The notes: a model not told the origin generated them from the letters alone. Shown: positions 19,213 to 30,827, counted from the stretch's first letter. The stretch is DNA of 64,000 bases from Achromobacter xylosoxidans A8 (GCF_000165835.1 NC_014640.1:5332001-5396000), one strand, 5' to 3'. A program made the numbers and translations.

Positions 19213-19641
19213 ATGGCGATCGATCCCATCAGCGGCAGTTCCCGAATCAACAGCCTGGCCGACCTCTGGGCCCAGAAGATCCAGGCCAACAAGGAAGCCA
19301 AGAGCGCCTCGGACGCGGAAGCGAGTACGGTGTCCGCGGACGGCAAGATCCGCGTCAACGCCCCCGGCGGCCTGAAAATGGGCAACGTGCAGGAAACCAA
19401 GGAAACCGAAGACTCCAGCAACGACGACGCCTACACGCGCCAGATCAAGGAACTGCAGAAACAGCTCAAGCGCGTGATGGACCAGATCGCCAAGGTCAAG
19501 GCCAGCGGCATGCCGGCCGAAATGAAGGCCCAGCAACTGATGGCGCTCAATGCCCAGGCGATGCAGATCCAGCAGCAGATCACAGCAGTGATGGACAAGC
19601 AGGCCCGGGCCATGCAAGGCGGCGTATCCGCCACCGCCTAG
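19213..19641 (+). CDS. Small coiled-coil protein, possibly FlxA-like
   Basis: This 142-aa protein has a GGAG ribosome site 7 nt before its ATG. Residues 1-70 are polar and probably disordered. Residues 73-135 form an amphipathic helix pair rich in K, Q and M (RQIKELQKQLKRVMDQIAKV, then AQQLMALNAQAMQIQQQI). There is no signal peptide or membrane segment. The pattern recalls FlxA-like proteins linked to flagella, but that is a weak structural resemblance and I cannot assign a function. It stands alone between the permease and the iron-type importer. Confidence 0.7.
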   Translation: MAIDPISGSSRINSLADLWAQKIQANKEAKSASDAEASTVSADGKIRVNAPGGLKMGNVQETKETEDSSNDDAYTRQIKELQKQLKRVMDQIAKVKASGMPAEMKAQQLMALNAQAMQIQQQITAVMDKQARAMQGGVSATA

Positions 19642-19770
19642 CGGGCAAGGCACGGCGCCCCGCGCGGCCGGGGCGCCCGCATTGATGGCGCGCATCAAAA
19701 TTTCTGATTGGACGCTGTCCAGGCCGGCCAGTACTGTCTCCGGACAAATCTAAAACCACGGAGACAAACC

Positions 19771-21096
19771 ATGCATGCAATGCGCACAGCCCTTGCAGGT
19801 GCGGTGCTGGCCGTTTGCGCGGCCCCTGCCCTGGCAGGCACCGTCACGGTGATCACGTCGTTCCCCAAAGACCTGACCCAGGCCTACAAGACAGCCTTCG
19901 AAAAGGCCAACCCCGGCATCACGCTGGAAATCCTGAACAAGAACACCGTGTCGGGCATCGCCTATGTGCGCGAAACGCCCGCCGGCCAGCGTCCCGAGGT
20001 GTTCTGGGCCAGCGCGCCCGACGCCTTCGAAGTGCTGGGCCGCGACAAGCTGCTGGCGAACTCCGCCGACGTGGCCAACAAGCAGGTGCCGGACAAGATC
20101 GGCAACTACCCCATCAACGATCCGGGCGGCATGTACCTGGGCCAGGCCCTGGCCGGCTACGGCATCATCTACAACACGCGCTACATCGCCGCGCACAAGA
20201 TCCCCGCGCCGGTCGAATGGAAGGACCTCCTGTCGCCGCAATGGTTCGGCCACGTCGGCATCACCTCGCCGTCGCGCTCGGGCACCATGCACCTGACCGT
20301 GGAAACCATCCTCCAGGGCGAGGGCTGGGATGAGGGCTGGAGCACGCTGCTGCGCATGTCGGGCAACAGCAGCGCGGTCACCGAGCGCTCGTTCGGCGTG
20401 CCCGATGGCGTGAACAACGGCCAGTTCGGCGCCGGGCCGGTGATCGACTTCTTCGGCCTGTCCAGCAAGTATTCCAAGTTCCCGGTGGAATTCGTCTACC
20501 CCTCCGAAACCGCCATCGTGCCCGCCAACATCGCGCTGATCCAGGGCGCGAAGAACACCGAGGAAGGCAAGAAGTTCATCGCCTTCACGCTCAGCCAGGC
20601 CGGGCAGGAACTGCTGCTGGAGCCCAAGATCTCGCGCCTGCCGGTGCTGCCCTACTCGGCGCTGGCCGGCAAGATTCCCCAGGGCTATCCCGACCCCGCC
20701 GAAATCGCCAAGCGCAGCAAGGTGCAATTCAACGCCGACCTGTCGCAGTCGCGCTACTACGTGGTGCAGTCGCTGTATGACCAGACGGTGACGTTCCGCC
20801 TGAAGGAACTGCAGGCCGCCACCAAGGCCATCTACGACGCCGAAGCCAAGCTGGGCGACAAGGCCAAGAGTGGCAAGGCTGCCGAGCTGCTGGCACAGGC
20901 CCGCAAGCTGACCTGGGCGCCGCTGGTCGACGGCAAGAAGGCCGCGGATCCGGCGTTCCTGGCGATCTTCGCGGGCAACAAGAAGGACGCCGCCGTGAAC
21001 CAGCAGATCACCCAGCTGGAAGGCGAGTGGAACGGCCGTTCCAAGGCGAACTATGAAGAAGCCGTGAAGCTCGCCAAGCAGGCCGCCGCGCTCTAG
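19771..21096 (+). CDS. Periplasmic iron-type solute-binding protein (FbpA/AfuA-like)
   Basis: This 441-aa protein has a clean signal peptide (MHAMRTALAGAVLAVC, cleavage after ALA) and a GGAGA ribosome site. The mature start GTVTVITSFPKDLTQAYKTAF is typical of the ferric-ion and related binding-protein class. It is about 100 residues longer than FbpA: the extra C-terminal part after residue 330 is helical and Lys/Ala-rich. It is the first gene of an operon with a two-domain permease and an ATPase. Iron is the default guess, but phosphonates, thiamine and sugar phosphates are carried by the same family. Confidence 0.85.
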   Translation: MHAMRTALAGAVLAVCAAPALAGTVTVITSFPKDLTQAYKTAFEKANPGITLEILNKNTVSGIAYVRETPAGQRPEVFWASAPDAFEVLGRDKLLANSADVANKQVPDKIGNYPINDPGGMYLGQALAGYGIIYNTRYIAAHKIPAPVEWKDLLSPQWFGHVGITSPSRSGTMHLTVETILQGEGWDEGWSTLLRMSGNSSAVTERSFGVPDGVNNGQFGAGPVIDFFGLSSKYSKFPVEFVYPSETAIVPANIALIQGAKNTEEGKKFIAFTLSQAGQELLLEPKISRLPVLPYSALAGKIPQGYPDPAEIAKRSKVQFNADLSQSRYYVVQSLYDQTVTFRLKELQAATKAIYDAEAKLGDKAKSGKAAELLAQARKLTWAPLVDGKKAADPAFLAIFAGNKKDAAVNQQITQLEGEWNGRSKANYEEAVKLAKQAAAL

Positions 21097-21187
21097 ACCG
21101 CCACACCCGCAGGACGCGCGCGGGCCGGACGGGACCAGTCCCGTCCGCCGCCGCGGTTTTCCCCTGGCAACGATTTCGGGAATCTCG

Positions 21188-22900
21188 ATGAATTCTTCGG
21201 GCCACTCGCGCCTGCCCGTCGGCCCCTTGCTGACGGCGCTACTGGTGTTCGGTTTTCTGCTGCTGTTTTTGGCCGTGCCGGTGGGTACGGTGTTCTACAG
21301 CGCCTTCGTGAACGCCGACGGCAGCTTCACCATGGGCCATTTCGGCGCCTTCTTCAACCAGCCGCTGATGAAGGAAGCCTTCTTCAACAGCCTCTACGTA
21401 GCGGGCTGGTCGGCGCTGCTGGCATCGCTCATCGCCGTGCCGCTGGCGTACTTCACGGTGCGCTTCGATTTCCGCGGCGCGCTGCTGATCCAGACGCTGG
21501 GCGTGCTGCCGCTGATCATGCCGCCCTTCGTGGGCGCGGTCGCGATGCAACTGATCTTCGGCCGCTCGGGCAGCGTGAACCTGCTGCTCAACGACTGGTT
21601 CGGCTTCACCATTCCCTTCATGGAAGGCTTGAACGGCGTCATCTTCGTGGAGTCGCTGCACTACTTCCCATTCATCCTGATGAACCTGGTGGTGGCGCTG
21701 CGCAATATCGACGGCGCCATGGAGGAAGCGGCCTTCAACCTGGGCTCGCGGGGTTTCCGCCTGTTCCGCCGCGTGATCTTTCCGCTGGCCCTGCCCGGTT
21801 ACGTGGCCGGCGCGTCCCTGGTGTTCGTCAAGGTGTTCGACGACCTGGGCACGCCGCTGGTGCTGGGCACCACCAACATGCTGGCGCCGCAAGCCTATCT
21901 GCGCATCACGCAGGTCGGTCTGGAAGACCCGCTGGGGTATGTGATCAGCGTCATCATGGTCGGGTTCTCGATCCTGGCCCTGTGGTTGTCGGCGCGCGTG
22001 CTCAAGGGCCGCGACTATTCCACCCTGCAGAAGGGCGGCAGCTCCATCCAGAAGCGCAAGCTGCGGCCGATGGAAAGCGTGCTGGCCTATGGCTGGATCA
22101 TCCTGGTGCTGCTGCTGGTGCTGTCGCCGCACATGGGCGTGCTGCTGCTGTCGCTGGCCAGCGTCTGGAGCTTCGCGCCGCTGCCGGACGGCTATACGCT
22201 GGCGCATTACTCGGCGGTGTTCTCCGAATCGCAGGGCATGATTGCCAACACCCTGCTCTATTGCGGCCTGGCCGCAGGTGTGGACGTGATCCTGGGCACC
22301 GCCATCGCCTATCTGATGCTGCGTACCCGCCTGCCGGCGCGCCAGTGGCTGGACTTCCTGGCCTCCGCCGCGCTGGCGATCCCGGGCATCGTGCTGGCTA
22401 TCGGTTTTCTGCGCACCTTCCGCGGCATCGAGCTGCCCGGCACCGGCACCCTGCTGACCTCGTCGTGGATCATCATCATGATCGCGTACTCGGTGCGGCG
22501 GCTGCCTTATGCGTTGCGCTCCTGCGTGGCGTCCTTACAGCAGATCAATATCTCGCTTGAAGAAGCCGCGCAATCTCTGGGGGCGACCCGCATGAGCACG
22601 ATACGCCGCGTGGTCGTGCCGCTGATGGCCGGCGGCATGCTGGCAGGCTTCGTTACCAGCTTCGTGACAGCGGCGGTCGAGCTGTCGGCCACCATCATGC
22701 TGGTGACCAAGGACAGCCAGGCGCCCATGAGCTACGGCATCTATCTGTACATGCAGAGCGCGGCGGGCCGGGGCCCGGGCGCTGCGCTCGGCGTCCTGGC
22801 GGTGGCCGCAGTGGCCATCGGCACGTATGTATCGCACCTGCTGGTGGAGCGCGCCCAGTCGCGCCAGCGGCCGGCTCGCAATGAAGGGGAATCCGCATGA
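21188..22900 (+). CDS. ABC transporter permease, fused two-domain FbpB type
   Basis: This 570-aa protein contains two homologous permease halves of about six membrane segments each. Two EAA loops are visible: MEEAAFNLGSRGFRLFRR near residue 180 and LEEAAQSLGATRMSTIRR near 460. This fused layout is typical of FbpB-type ferric iron importers. It follows the binding-protein gene by 91 nt and overlaps the ATPase gene as ATGA. Confidence 0.9.
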   Translation: MNSSGHSRLPVGPLLTALLVFGFLLLFLAVPVGTVFYSAFVNADGSFTMGHFGAFFNQPLMKEAFFNSLYVAGWSALLASLIAVPLAYFTVRFDFRGALLIQTLGVLPLIMPPFVGAVAMQLIFGRSGSVNLLLNDWFGFTIPFMEGLNGVIFVESLHYFPFILMNLVVALRNIDGAMEEAAFNLGSRGFRLFRRVIFPLALPGYVAGASLVFVKVFDDLGTPLVLGTTNMLAPQAYLRITQVGLEDPLGYVISVIMVGFSILALWLSARVLKGRDYSTLQKGGSSIQKRKLRPMESVLAYGWIILVLLLVLSPHMGVLLLSLASVWSFAPLPDGYTLAHYSAVFSESQGMIANTLLYCGLAAGVDVILGTAIAYLMLRTRLPARQWLDFLASAALAIPGIVLAIGFLRTFRGIELPGTGTLLTSSWIIIMIAYSVRRLPYALRSCVASLQQINISLEEAAQSLGATRMSTIRRVVVPLMAGGMLAGFVTSFVTAAVELSATIMLVTKDSQAPMSYGIYLYMQSAAGRGPGAALGVLAVAAVAIGTYVSHLLVERAQSRQRPARNEGESA

Positions 22901-23982
22901 AGAAAGTCAGCGTCGAATGCCGCAACATCCGGCTGTCCTACGGCAAGACGGAAGTGCTGAAGGACGTCAACATCAGCATCGAGCCCGGCGAGTTCTTCGC
23001 CTTGCTGGGACCGTCAGGCTCGGGCAAGTCCACGCTGCTGCGCCTGATCGCCGGCTTCAACCGGCACAGCGCCGGACAGCTGCTGGTGGACGGCAAGGAC
23101 ATCAGCGGCACGCCGCCCTGGAACCGCAATATCGGCATGGTGTTCCAGAACTACGCCCTGTGGCCGCACATGACGGTGTGGGACAACGTGGCCTTCGGCC
23201 TGGTCGAACGCAAGCTGCCGCGCGCCGAGATCCGCGCCAAGGTGGAAGCCGCGCTGGACCTGGTCGGCCTGTCCCAGTACGGCAAGCGCCGGCCCAACCA
23301 GCTTTCCGGCGGGCAGCAGCAGCGCGTGGCCCTGGCCCGCACCATCGTCATCGAGCCCCAGGTGCTGCTGCTGGACGAGCCGCTGTCCAACCTGGACAAG
23401 AAGCTGCGCGTGCAGATGCGCCAGGACTTGCTCAGCCTGCAGCGCCGGCTCGGCATCACCACCATCTTCGTCACCCACGACCAGGAAGAAGCCATGACCA
23501 CCGCCGACCGCATGGCGGTGCTGGACCATGGCGTGGTCCAGCAGATCGGGGCGCCCAGCACCTTGTTCGACTATCCGGTGAACCGCTTCGTCGCCAACTT
23601 CGTGGGCACGATGAACGTGCTGGAAGGCGATGTGCGCGAACGCACCAGCGGCAGCGTGGTGCTGGCGGTGGAAGGCGTAGGCGACCTGCACCTGCCGCTC
23701 GCTGGCGAAGCGCCGGCCGCATCTCGGCTGGCGGCCAGCTTCCGTCCGCATACCGTGCAGATCGAAATGGCGGACGGGCTGGGCGACGCGCGCTACGTCT
23801 GGCTGCCGGGCATCGTGGAAAGCAGCGAGTTCCTGGGCGAATTTACCCGCTATCAGGTGCAGATCGGCGAACAGCGGCTGACGGCGGACCAGTCGCATCT
23901 GGCGGGGCTGTCGCCTTTCCCGATCGGCGCCCCGGTCTCCATCGGGCTGGAACCCACCCAAGTGCGGCTGCTGGCGGCCTAA
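22897..23982 (+). CDS. ABC transporter ATP-binding protein, FbpC type
   Basis: This 361-aa ATPase shows Walker A GPSGSGKST, Q-loop FQNYALWPHM, signature LSGGQQQR, Walker B LLLDEP and H-loop VTHDQEEA. The C-terminal 120 residues form a TOBE-like regulatory domain. Its start overlaps the permease stop by 4 nt, so the three import genes are one translationally linked unit. Identity as the energising subunit is firm; the substrate is not. Confidence 0.93.
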   Translation: MKKVSVECRNIRLSYGKTEVLKDVNISIEPGEFFALLGPSGSGKSTLLRLIAGFNRHSAGQLLVDGKDISGTPPWNRNIGMVFQNYALWPHMTVWDNVAFGLVERKLPRAEIRAKVEAALDLVGLSQYGKRRPNQLSGGQQQRVALARTIVIEPQVLLLDEPLSNLDKKLRVQMRQDLLSLQRRLGITTIFVTHDQEEAMTTADRMAVLDHGVVQQIGAPSTLFDYPVNRFVANFVGTMNVLEGDVRERTSGSVVLAVEGVGDLHLPLAGEAPAASRLAASFRPHTVQIEMADGLGDARYVWLPGIVESSEFLGEFTRYQVQIGEQRLTADQSHLAGLSPFPIGAPVSIGLEPTQVRLLAA

Positions 23983-23992
23983 ACTCTGGCCC

Positions 23993-24901
23993 ATGGAAAT
24001 CTATCAGATCCGCGCCTTCGTCACGGTCGCCCGGCTGGGCAACCTGACGAAGGCGGCCGAGGCGCTGTCGCTGACCCAGCCTGCCGTGACCGCCCAGATC
24101 AAGGCGCTGGAGCAGAGCCTGGGCGTGGCGCTGTTCGACCGCAGCGGCGGCCGCCTGGCCCTGGCCAAGGCCGGCGAGGTGTTGCTGCCCACCGCCGAAT
24201 CGCTGCTGGTGCTGGGCGCGCAGTTCAAATCCGAGGCCCAGCAGCTGCAGGGCAGCCTGCATGGCGCGGTCGAACTGGGCGTGCCCAGCGAGAAGCCGGA
24301 CTTCCTGCGCCTGGGTGAGCTGGCCTCGGCCGTCACCCAGCGCCTGCCGCTGGTCGAACTCAAGACCCAGACCCTGCCCGCCGCCGCGCTGGCCGAGCAA
24401 GTCAGCACCGGCCGCCTGCCGGCGGCGCTGATCATCGCCGCCAATCCGCCGCGCGGCGTGCTCTGGCAGCCGCTGCGCAGCGTGCGCTACCGCATCGCCA
24501 TGCCCCGCGAGCACGCCGCGGTGCTCAAGCGCGGCGGCTGGCGCGAGGTAGCGCAATTGCCCTGGCTGGACGGCCCCGCCGGCAGCCACACGCACCTGCT
24601 GCTACGGGATATGTTCGAACGCCATGGCCTGTCGCCGCGCATCGTGATGCAGAACGACGACCAGGCCAACCTGGACGCGCTGGTGCGCGCGGGCGCCGGT
24701 TGCGCCCTGCTGCGCGAGGAAGCGGCGCTGGCGGGCGCGGCCTCGAACGACTTCATCGTCTGGGGCCAGGCGCGCGTCGACGCCATGCTCGGATTCATCC
24801 TGCCCTACGAGCGCGCTAGCGAGCCCGCGCTGGTCGCGTTAAGCTCGATCATTCAAACCATCTGGAAACCGCGCACGCCCATCGCGCCGGCCCAGCTTTA
24901 A
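23993..24901 (+). CDS. LysR-family transcriptional regulator
   Basis: This 302-aa regulator has an N-terminal winged helix-turn-helix (QIRAFVTVARLGNLTKAAEALSLTQPAVTAQIK region, residues 4-36) and a periplasmic-binding-like effector domain. It lies 10 nt after the importer ATPase gene on the same strand, so it is probably cotranscribed with the importer and may autoregulate it. The effector is unknown. Confidence 0.93.
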   Translation: MEIYQIRAFVTVARLGNLTKAAEALSLTQPAVTAQIKALEQSLGVALFDRSGGRLALAKAGEVLLPTAESLLVLGAQFKSEAQQLQGSLHGAVELGVPSEKPDFLRLGELASAVTQRLPLVELKTQTLPAAALAEQVSTGRLPAALIIAANPPRGVLWQPLRSVRYRIAMPREHAAVLKRGGWREVAQLPWLDGPAGSHTHLLLRDMFERHGLSPRIVMQNDDQANLDALVRAGAGCALLREEAALAGAASNDFIVWGQARVDAMLGFILPYERASEPALVALSSIIQTIWKPRTPIAPAQL

Positions 24902-24919
24902 TCCTGCATCAAGATCGTA

Positions 24920-25564
24920 ATGACTGAAATCTGGTTCATCCGCCACGGCGAAACCGACTGGAACCGCCAGCGGCGCCTGCAAGGCTGGCAAGACATCCCC
25001 CTGAACGAATTCGGCGTCAACCAGGCCAGCCTGCTGGCCGCGCGCATGCGCGAGGAAGCCCGCCACACGCCCATCCACGCCATCTACAGCAGCGATCTGC
25101 AGCGCGCCCACGCCACCGCCGTGCCCGTGTCCGAACAGCTGGGTCTGCGCGTGCGCGTGGAGCCGGGCATCCGCGAGCGCGGCTTCGGCGTACTGGAGGG
25201 CCTGGACCACGAACGCATCGACGTGCTGGCCCCCGAAGCTGCGGCCGCCTGGAAAAGCCGCGATCCGCTGCGCCCGCTGGACGGCGGCGAAACGCTGGGC
25301 CAGTTCCAGTCCCGCGTCATCTCCACCGTGGACGACATTGCCAGCCGCCACGACGACGAGCGCATCCTGATGTTCACGCACGGCGGCGTGCTGGACATCA
25401 TCTGGCGCCATGCCTCGGGCGTGCCACTGAACGGGCCGCGCGACGCCTCGCTGCTGAATGTCAGCATCAACCGCGTCGGCGTACAGGGCCGCAAGTGGCA
25501 GGTGCTGGACTGGGGCGACGTGGGCCACGTGACCGACGAGGTCGGCAACGACGTGGTGCCCTGA
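24920..25564 (+). CDS. Histidine phosphatase family protein (GpmB-like)
   Basis: This 214-aa enzyme has the phosphohistidine motif IRHGETDWNRQRR at residues 6-18, the proton-donor region IRERGFGVLEG and the second catalytic histidine in MFTHGGVLD. This is the cofactor-independent-looking phosphoglycerate-mutase-like phosphatase class, whose members hydrolyse varied phosphomonoesters. It lies 18 nt after the LysR gene and may be in its transcript. The substrate cannot be assigned. Confidence 0.9.
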   Translation: MTEIWFIRHGETDWNRQRRLQGWQDIPLNEFGVNQASLLAARMREEARHTPIHAIYSSDLQRAHATAVPVSEQLGLRVRVEPGIRERGFGVLEGLDHERIDVLAPEAAAAWKSRDPLRPLDGGETLGQFQSRVISTVDDIASRHDDERILMFTHGGVLDIIWRHASGVPLNGPRDASLLNVSINRVGVQGRKWQVLDWGDVGHVTDEVGNDVVP

Positions 25565-25568
25565 GACT

Positions 25569-26333
25569 TCAGCGCGCGCGGCGCGGCTTGCGCGGCGCGT
25601 TGCGCGCCAGCCTGTCGTAGACGGCGTTGGGCAGAAGCCGCATCAGCTTGGCCACGATGCCCATCTGCCACGGAATCACCACATAGGACGCGCCCCGCCC
25701 GATCGCGCTGCGCGCGCGGCGGGCGAAGGCATCCGCCTCCATCAGGAACGGCATGGAATACGGATTGTGCGCCGTCATCGCCGTCTTGATGTAACCGGGC
25801 GCTATGGTCACCACGTCCACGCCTTCGGCGGCCAGTTCCAGCCGCAGGCTTTCGCAGTAGGTCACCACCGCCGATTTGGACGCGCTGTAGGCGCCCGCTC
25901 CCGGCAGCCCCCGCACCCCCGCCACGCTGGCGATGCCCACCAGGCGGCCTGATCTGGCCGCGCGCATGGACGCGATGAAGGGTTCGAAAGTCGCCACGGT
26001 GGCCAGCAGATTGGTATCGACGATAGCCTTGAAGACGTCGTAGTCCTCGCCATGCTCGGTCAGCGTGCCTGCGCTGATGCCGGCGCTGGCGATGACCACG
26101 TCCACCCGCCCCTGGCAGAAAGCAATGAAATCCTGGGCCGCGGCATGCAGGGCCTGGCGATCGCGCACGTCCACCGCATAGCAGCGGTGCTCGCCCGGCA
26201 GGCTGTCGGCCAATTCCCGCAAGGCGTCCTCGCGCCGGCCCAGCAGGCCCAGGGTGGCGCCGGTAGAGGCGTACTGCTGCGCCAGGGCGCGTCCCAGGCC
26301 GCTGCTGGCGCCGGTGATGAAGACTCTTTCCAT
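25569..26333 (-). CDS. Short-chain dehydrogenase/reductase
   Basis: This 254-aa NAD(P)-dependent oxidoreductase has the nucleotide motif TGASSGLG at residues 7-14, the structural ASAGIS (NAG-equivalent) near 85, catalytic Ser in IASVAG and YSASK as the Tyr-Lys pair near 150. The C-terminal 60 residues include a basic RNAPRKPRRAR tail. Its end is 4 nt from the end of the convergent phosphatase gene. The substrate is unknown. Confidence 0.92.
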   Translation of the reverse strand: MERVFITGASSGLGRALAQQYASTGATLGLLGRREDALRELADSLPGEHRCYAVDVRDRQALHAAAQDFIAFCQGRVDVVIASAGISAGTLTEHGEDYDVFKAIVDTNLLATVATFEPFIASMRAARSGRLVGIASVAGVRGLPGAGAYSASKSAVVTYCESLRLELAAEGVDVVTIAPGYIKTAMTAHNPYSMPFLMEADAFARRARSAIGRGASYVVIPWQMGIVAKLMRLLPNAVYDRLARNAPRKPRRAR

Positions 26334-26374
26334 GTGTGCCTGATGCCTGTAGTGGCGTTGCGGAATCGCGTTGC

Positions 26375-26407
26375 AAAAAAATAGGGCACGCTCTCGCGTG
26401 CCCTATT
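26375..26407 (-). terminator. Rho-independent terminator of carAB
   Basis: The minus strand forms a perfect 12-bp stem (AATAGGGCACGC / GCGTGCCCTATT) with a 4-nt loop and a following run of T residues. It begins 15 nt after the carB stop. Confidence 0.92.
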
Positions 26408-26422
26408 GTGTCGCTTGCCGGC

Positions 26423-29400
26423 TTAGCCTTGCAAGGAAGCGTGCAGCTCCTGCAGCGGATACACCTGCAGGCCCAGGCCTTGGCGCAGATACTGCATGCC
26501 TTCGACCGCGGCGCGGGCGCCGGCGATGGTCGTGAAGAAGGTCACGCGGGCGGCCAGCGCCTGGGTGCGGATGGTGCGCGAATCAGCGATGGCGTTGCGG
26601 CGCTCTTCGACGGTGTTGATGACCAGCGCGATCTCGCCGTTCTTCACCATGTCGACGATGTGCGGACGGCCTTCGTTGACCTTGTTCACCAACTGCACCG
26701 GGATGCCGGCAGATTCAATCTCGGCAGCCGTGCCGCGCGTGGCGACCAGCTTGAAACCAAGCGCGTGCAGGCCGCGCGCCACTTCCACCGCCAGGGGCTT
26801 GTCCTGGTTCTTGACGCTGATGAACACCGTGCCGGATTCCGGCAGGCGCACGCCCGCGGCCAATTGCGACTTGACGAAGGCTTCGCCGAAGCTCGTGCCC
26901 ACGCCCATCACTTCGCCGGTCGACTTCATTTCCGGACCCAGGATGGTGTCCACGCCCGGGAACTTCACGAACGGGAACACGGCTTCCTTGACCGAGAAGT
27001 AAGGCGGCACGACTTCCTTGGTGATGCCCTGGGCGGCCAGGGTCTGGCCTGCCATGGCGCGCGCGGCGATCTTGGCCAGCTGCAGGCCGGTGGCCTTGGA
27101 AACGTAAGGCACCGTGCGCGAAGCGCGCGGGTTCACTTCCAGCACGTAGACGTCGCCGCCCTGGATCGCGAACTGCACGTTCATCAGGCCGCTGACGTTC
27201 AGCGCCTTGGCCATCATCGTGGTCTGGCGCTTGATCTCGGCGATGACTTCCGCCGACAGCGAGTACGGCGGCAGGCTGCAAGCCGAGTCGCCCGAGTGCA
27301 CGCCTGCCTGCTCGATGTGTTCCATGACGCCGCCGATGAAGACGGTTTCGCCGTCGGCCAGGCAGTCCACGTCCACTTCGGTGGCGTTGTTCAGGAAGCG
27401 GTCCAGCAGCACGGGCGAGTCATTGCTGACCTTCACGGCCTCGCGCATGTAGCGCTCGAGGTCTTGCTGCTCGTGCACGATTTCCATGGCACGGCCGCCC
27501 AGCACGTAGCTGGGGCGGACCACCAGCGGATAGCCGATTTCGGCGGCGTGGGCCAGGGCCTCGCCTTCCGTGCGCGCGGTGCGGTTGGGCGGCTGGCGCA
27601 GGCCAAGCTTGTTGAGCAGCTTCTGGAAGCGCTCGCGGTCTTCGGCCACGTCGATGGATTCGGGGCTGGTGCCGATGATGGGCACGCCGTTCGCTTCCAG
27701 GGCGCGCGCCAGCTTCAGCGGGGTCTGGCCGCCGTACTGGACGATCATGCCGACCGGGTTTTCCTTGTGGACGATTTCCAGCACGTCTTCGAGCGTCAGC
27801 GGCTCGAAGTACAGGCGGTCGGAAGTGTCGTAGTCGGTGGACACGGTTTCCGGGTTGCAGTTGACCATGATGGTCTCGTACCCATCGTCGCGCAGCGCCA
27901 GCGCGGCATGCACGCAGCAGTAGTCGAACTCAATGCCCTGGCCGATGCGGTTCGGACCGCCACCCAGCACCACGATCTTCTTGCGGTCGGTGGGCGCGGC
28001 TTCGCACTCTTCCTCGTAGGTCGAGTACATGTAGGCCGTGCGGGTGGCGAATTCAGCGGCGCAGGTATCGACGCGCTTGTAGACCGGACGCACATTCAAC
28101 TGGTGGCGCAGCTTGCGCACTTCGGATTCCGAGGAATCCAGCAGGAAAGCCAGGCGGCGGTCGGAGAAACCGCGGCGCTTGAGTTCCCACAGCGTGGCGT
28201 AGTCCAGGTCGGCCAGCGTCTTCTGTTCCAGCGCCAGTTCGATGTCGACGATTTCCTTGATCTGCGACAGGAACCACGGGTCGATGTGCGTGATGTTGTG
28301 CACTTCGTCCAGCGTGAAGCCCTGCGCGAAGGCGTCGCCCACGTACCAGATGCGTTCCGGACCGGGTTCGCCCAGTTCGACCTGCAGCTTCTCGCGGTCG
28401 GTGGTCTTCTGGTTCAGGCCGTCGACGCCGACTTCCAGACCGCGCAGCGCCTTCTGGAATGATTCCTGGAAGGTGCGGCCGATGGCCATGACTTCACCCA
28501 CGGACTTCATCTGGGTGGTCAGGCGCGCGTCGGCGGTGGGGAATTTCTCGAAGGCGAAACGCGGCACCTTGGTGACGACGTAGTCGATCGAGGGTTCGAA
28601 CGAAGCGGGCGTGGCACCGCCGGTGATTTCGTTCTTGAGTTCGTCCAGCGTGTAGCCCACGGCCAGGCGCGCGGCGACCTTGGCGATGGGGAAGCCGGTG
28701 GCCTTGGAGGCCAGCGCCGACGAACGCGACACGCGCGGGTTCATCTCGATGACGATCATGCGGCCGTCGCGGGGGTTGACCGCGAACTGCACGTTCGAGC
28801 CGCCCGTATCCACGCCGATCTCGCGCAATACCGCGATCGATGCGTTACGCATGATCTGGTATTCCTTGTCGGTCAGCGTCTGAGCCGGCGCCACGGTAAT
28901 GGAGTCGCCCGTGTGCACGCCCATCGGGTCCAGGTTTTCGATGGAGCAGACGATGATGCAGTTGTCCGCCTTGTCGCGGACCACTTCCATCTCGAATTCC
29001 TTCCAGCCCAGCAGCGACTCTTCGATCAGCAGTTCGCTGGTGGGCGAAGCTTCCAGGCCGCGGCGGCAGATGGTTTCGAATTCTTCGGCGTTGTAGGCGA
29101 TGCCGCCGCCCGAACCGCCCATGGTGAAGCTGGGGCGGATCACGGCGGGGAAACCGGAAGTGCCGACTTCGGCCGCGATGCGGCGCTGCACTTCCCAGGC
29201 TTCGTCCATGCTGTGGGCCACGCCCGACTTGGCCGATTCCAGGCCGATGTCGGTCATGGCCTGCTTGAACTTCTGGCGGTCCTCGGCCTTTTCGATGGCG
29301 TGCTCGTTGGCGCCGATCAGTTCCACGTTGTGCTTCTTCAGCACGCCGTGGTGGGCCAGGTCCAACGCGCAGTTCAGCGCGGTCTGGCCGCCCATCGTGG

Positions 29401-29662
29401 GCAGCAGCGCATCGGGCTTTTCACGCTCGATGATCTTTTCGACGGCTTGCCAGGTGATGGGCTCGATGTAGGTGACGTCGGCCGTTTCCGGATCCGTCAT
29501 GATCGTGGCCGGGTTGCTGTTCACCAGGATGGTGCGATAGCCCTCGGCCTTGAGCGCCTTGCACGCCTGTGCGCCGGAATAGTCGAATTCGCAGGCCTGC
29601 CCGATGATGATGGGGCCGGCGCCGATGATGAGTATGCTTTTTAGGTCTGTACGCTTGGGCAT
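26423..29662 (-). CDS. carB: Carbamoyl-phosphate synthase large subunit CarB
   Basis: This 1079-aa enzyme makes carbamoyl phosphate from bicarbonate, ammonia and two ATP for arginine and pyrimidines. The duplicated ATP-grasp halves are visible: [17 protein letters not shown] at the N-terminus and [18 protein letters not shown] in the middle, with matching [17 protein letters not shown] and [17 protein letters not shown] metal loops. The last 130 residues are the MGS-like allosteric domain. It follows carA by 10 nt and ends at a strong terminator. Confidence 0.98.
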   Translation of the reverse strand: MPKRTDLKSILIIGAGPIIIGQACEFDYSGAQACKALKAEGYRTILVNSNPATIMTDPETADVTYIEPITWQAVEKIIEREKPDALLPTMGGQTALNCALDLAHHGVLKKHNVELIGANEHAIEKAEDRQKFKQAMTDIGLESAKSGVAHSMDEAWEVQRRIAAEVGTSGFPAVIRPSFTMGGSGGGIAYNAEEFETICRRGLEASPTSELLIEESLLGWKEFEMEVVRDKADNCIIVCSIENLDPMGVHTGDSITVAPAQTLTDKEYQIMRNASIAVLREIGVDTGGSNVQFAVNPRDGRMIVIEMNPRVSRSSALASKATGFPIAKVAARLAVGYTLDELKNEITGGATPASFEPSIDYVVTKVPRFAFEKFPTADARLTTQMKSVGEVMAIGRTFQESFQKALRGLEVGVDGLNQKTTDREKLQVELGEPGPERIWYVGDAFAQGFTLDEVHNITHIDPWFLSQIKEIVDIELALEQKTLADLDYATLWELKRRGFSDRRLAFLLDSSESEVRKLRHQLNVRPVYKRVDTCAAEFATRTAYMYSTYEEECEAAPTDRKKIVVLGGGPNRIGQGIEFDYCCVHAALALRDDGYETIMVNCNPETVSTDYDTSDRLYFEPLTLEDVLEIVHKENPVGMIVQYGGQTPLKLARALEANGVPIIGTSPESIDVAEDRERFQKLLNKLGLRQPPNRTARTEGEALAHAAEIGYPLVVRPSYVLGGRAMEIVHEQQDLERYMREAVKVSNDSPVLLDRFLNNATEVDVDCLADGETVFIGGVMEHIEQAGVHSGDSACSLPPYSLSAEVIAEIKRQTTMMAKALNVSGLMNVQFAIQGGDVYVLEVNPRASRTVPYVSKATGLQLAKIAARAMAGQTLAAQGITKEVVPPYFSVKEAVFPFVKFPGVDTILGPEMKSTGEVMGVGTSFGEAFVKSQLAAGVRLPESGTVFISVKNQDKPLAVEVARGLHALGFKLVATRGTAAEIESAGIPVQLVNKVNEGRPHIVDMVKNGEIALVINTVEERRNAIADSRTIRTQALAARVTFFTTIAGARAAVEGMQYLRQGLGLQVYPLQELHASLQG

Positions 29663-29672
29663 GATGCAATCT

Positions 29673-30827
<1,155 letters not shown>

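Noticed and set aside
26336..28462. Very long open frame (708 codons) opposite carB
   Set aside because: It is the antisense shadow of carB in high-GC DNA; its composition is His/Gln/Arg-biased low-information protein with no family motifs.
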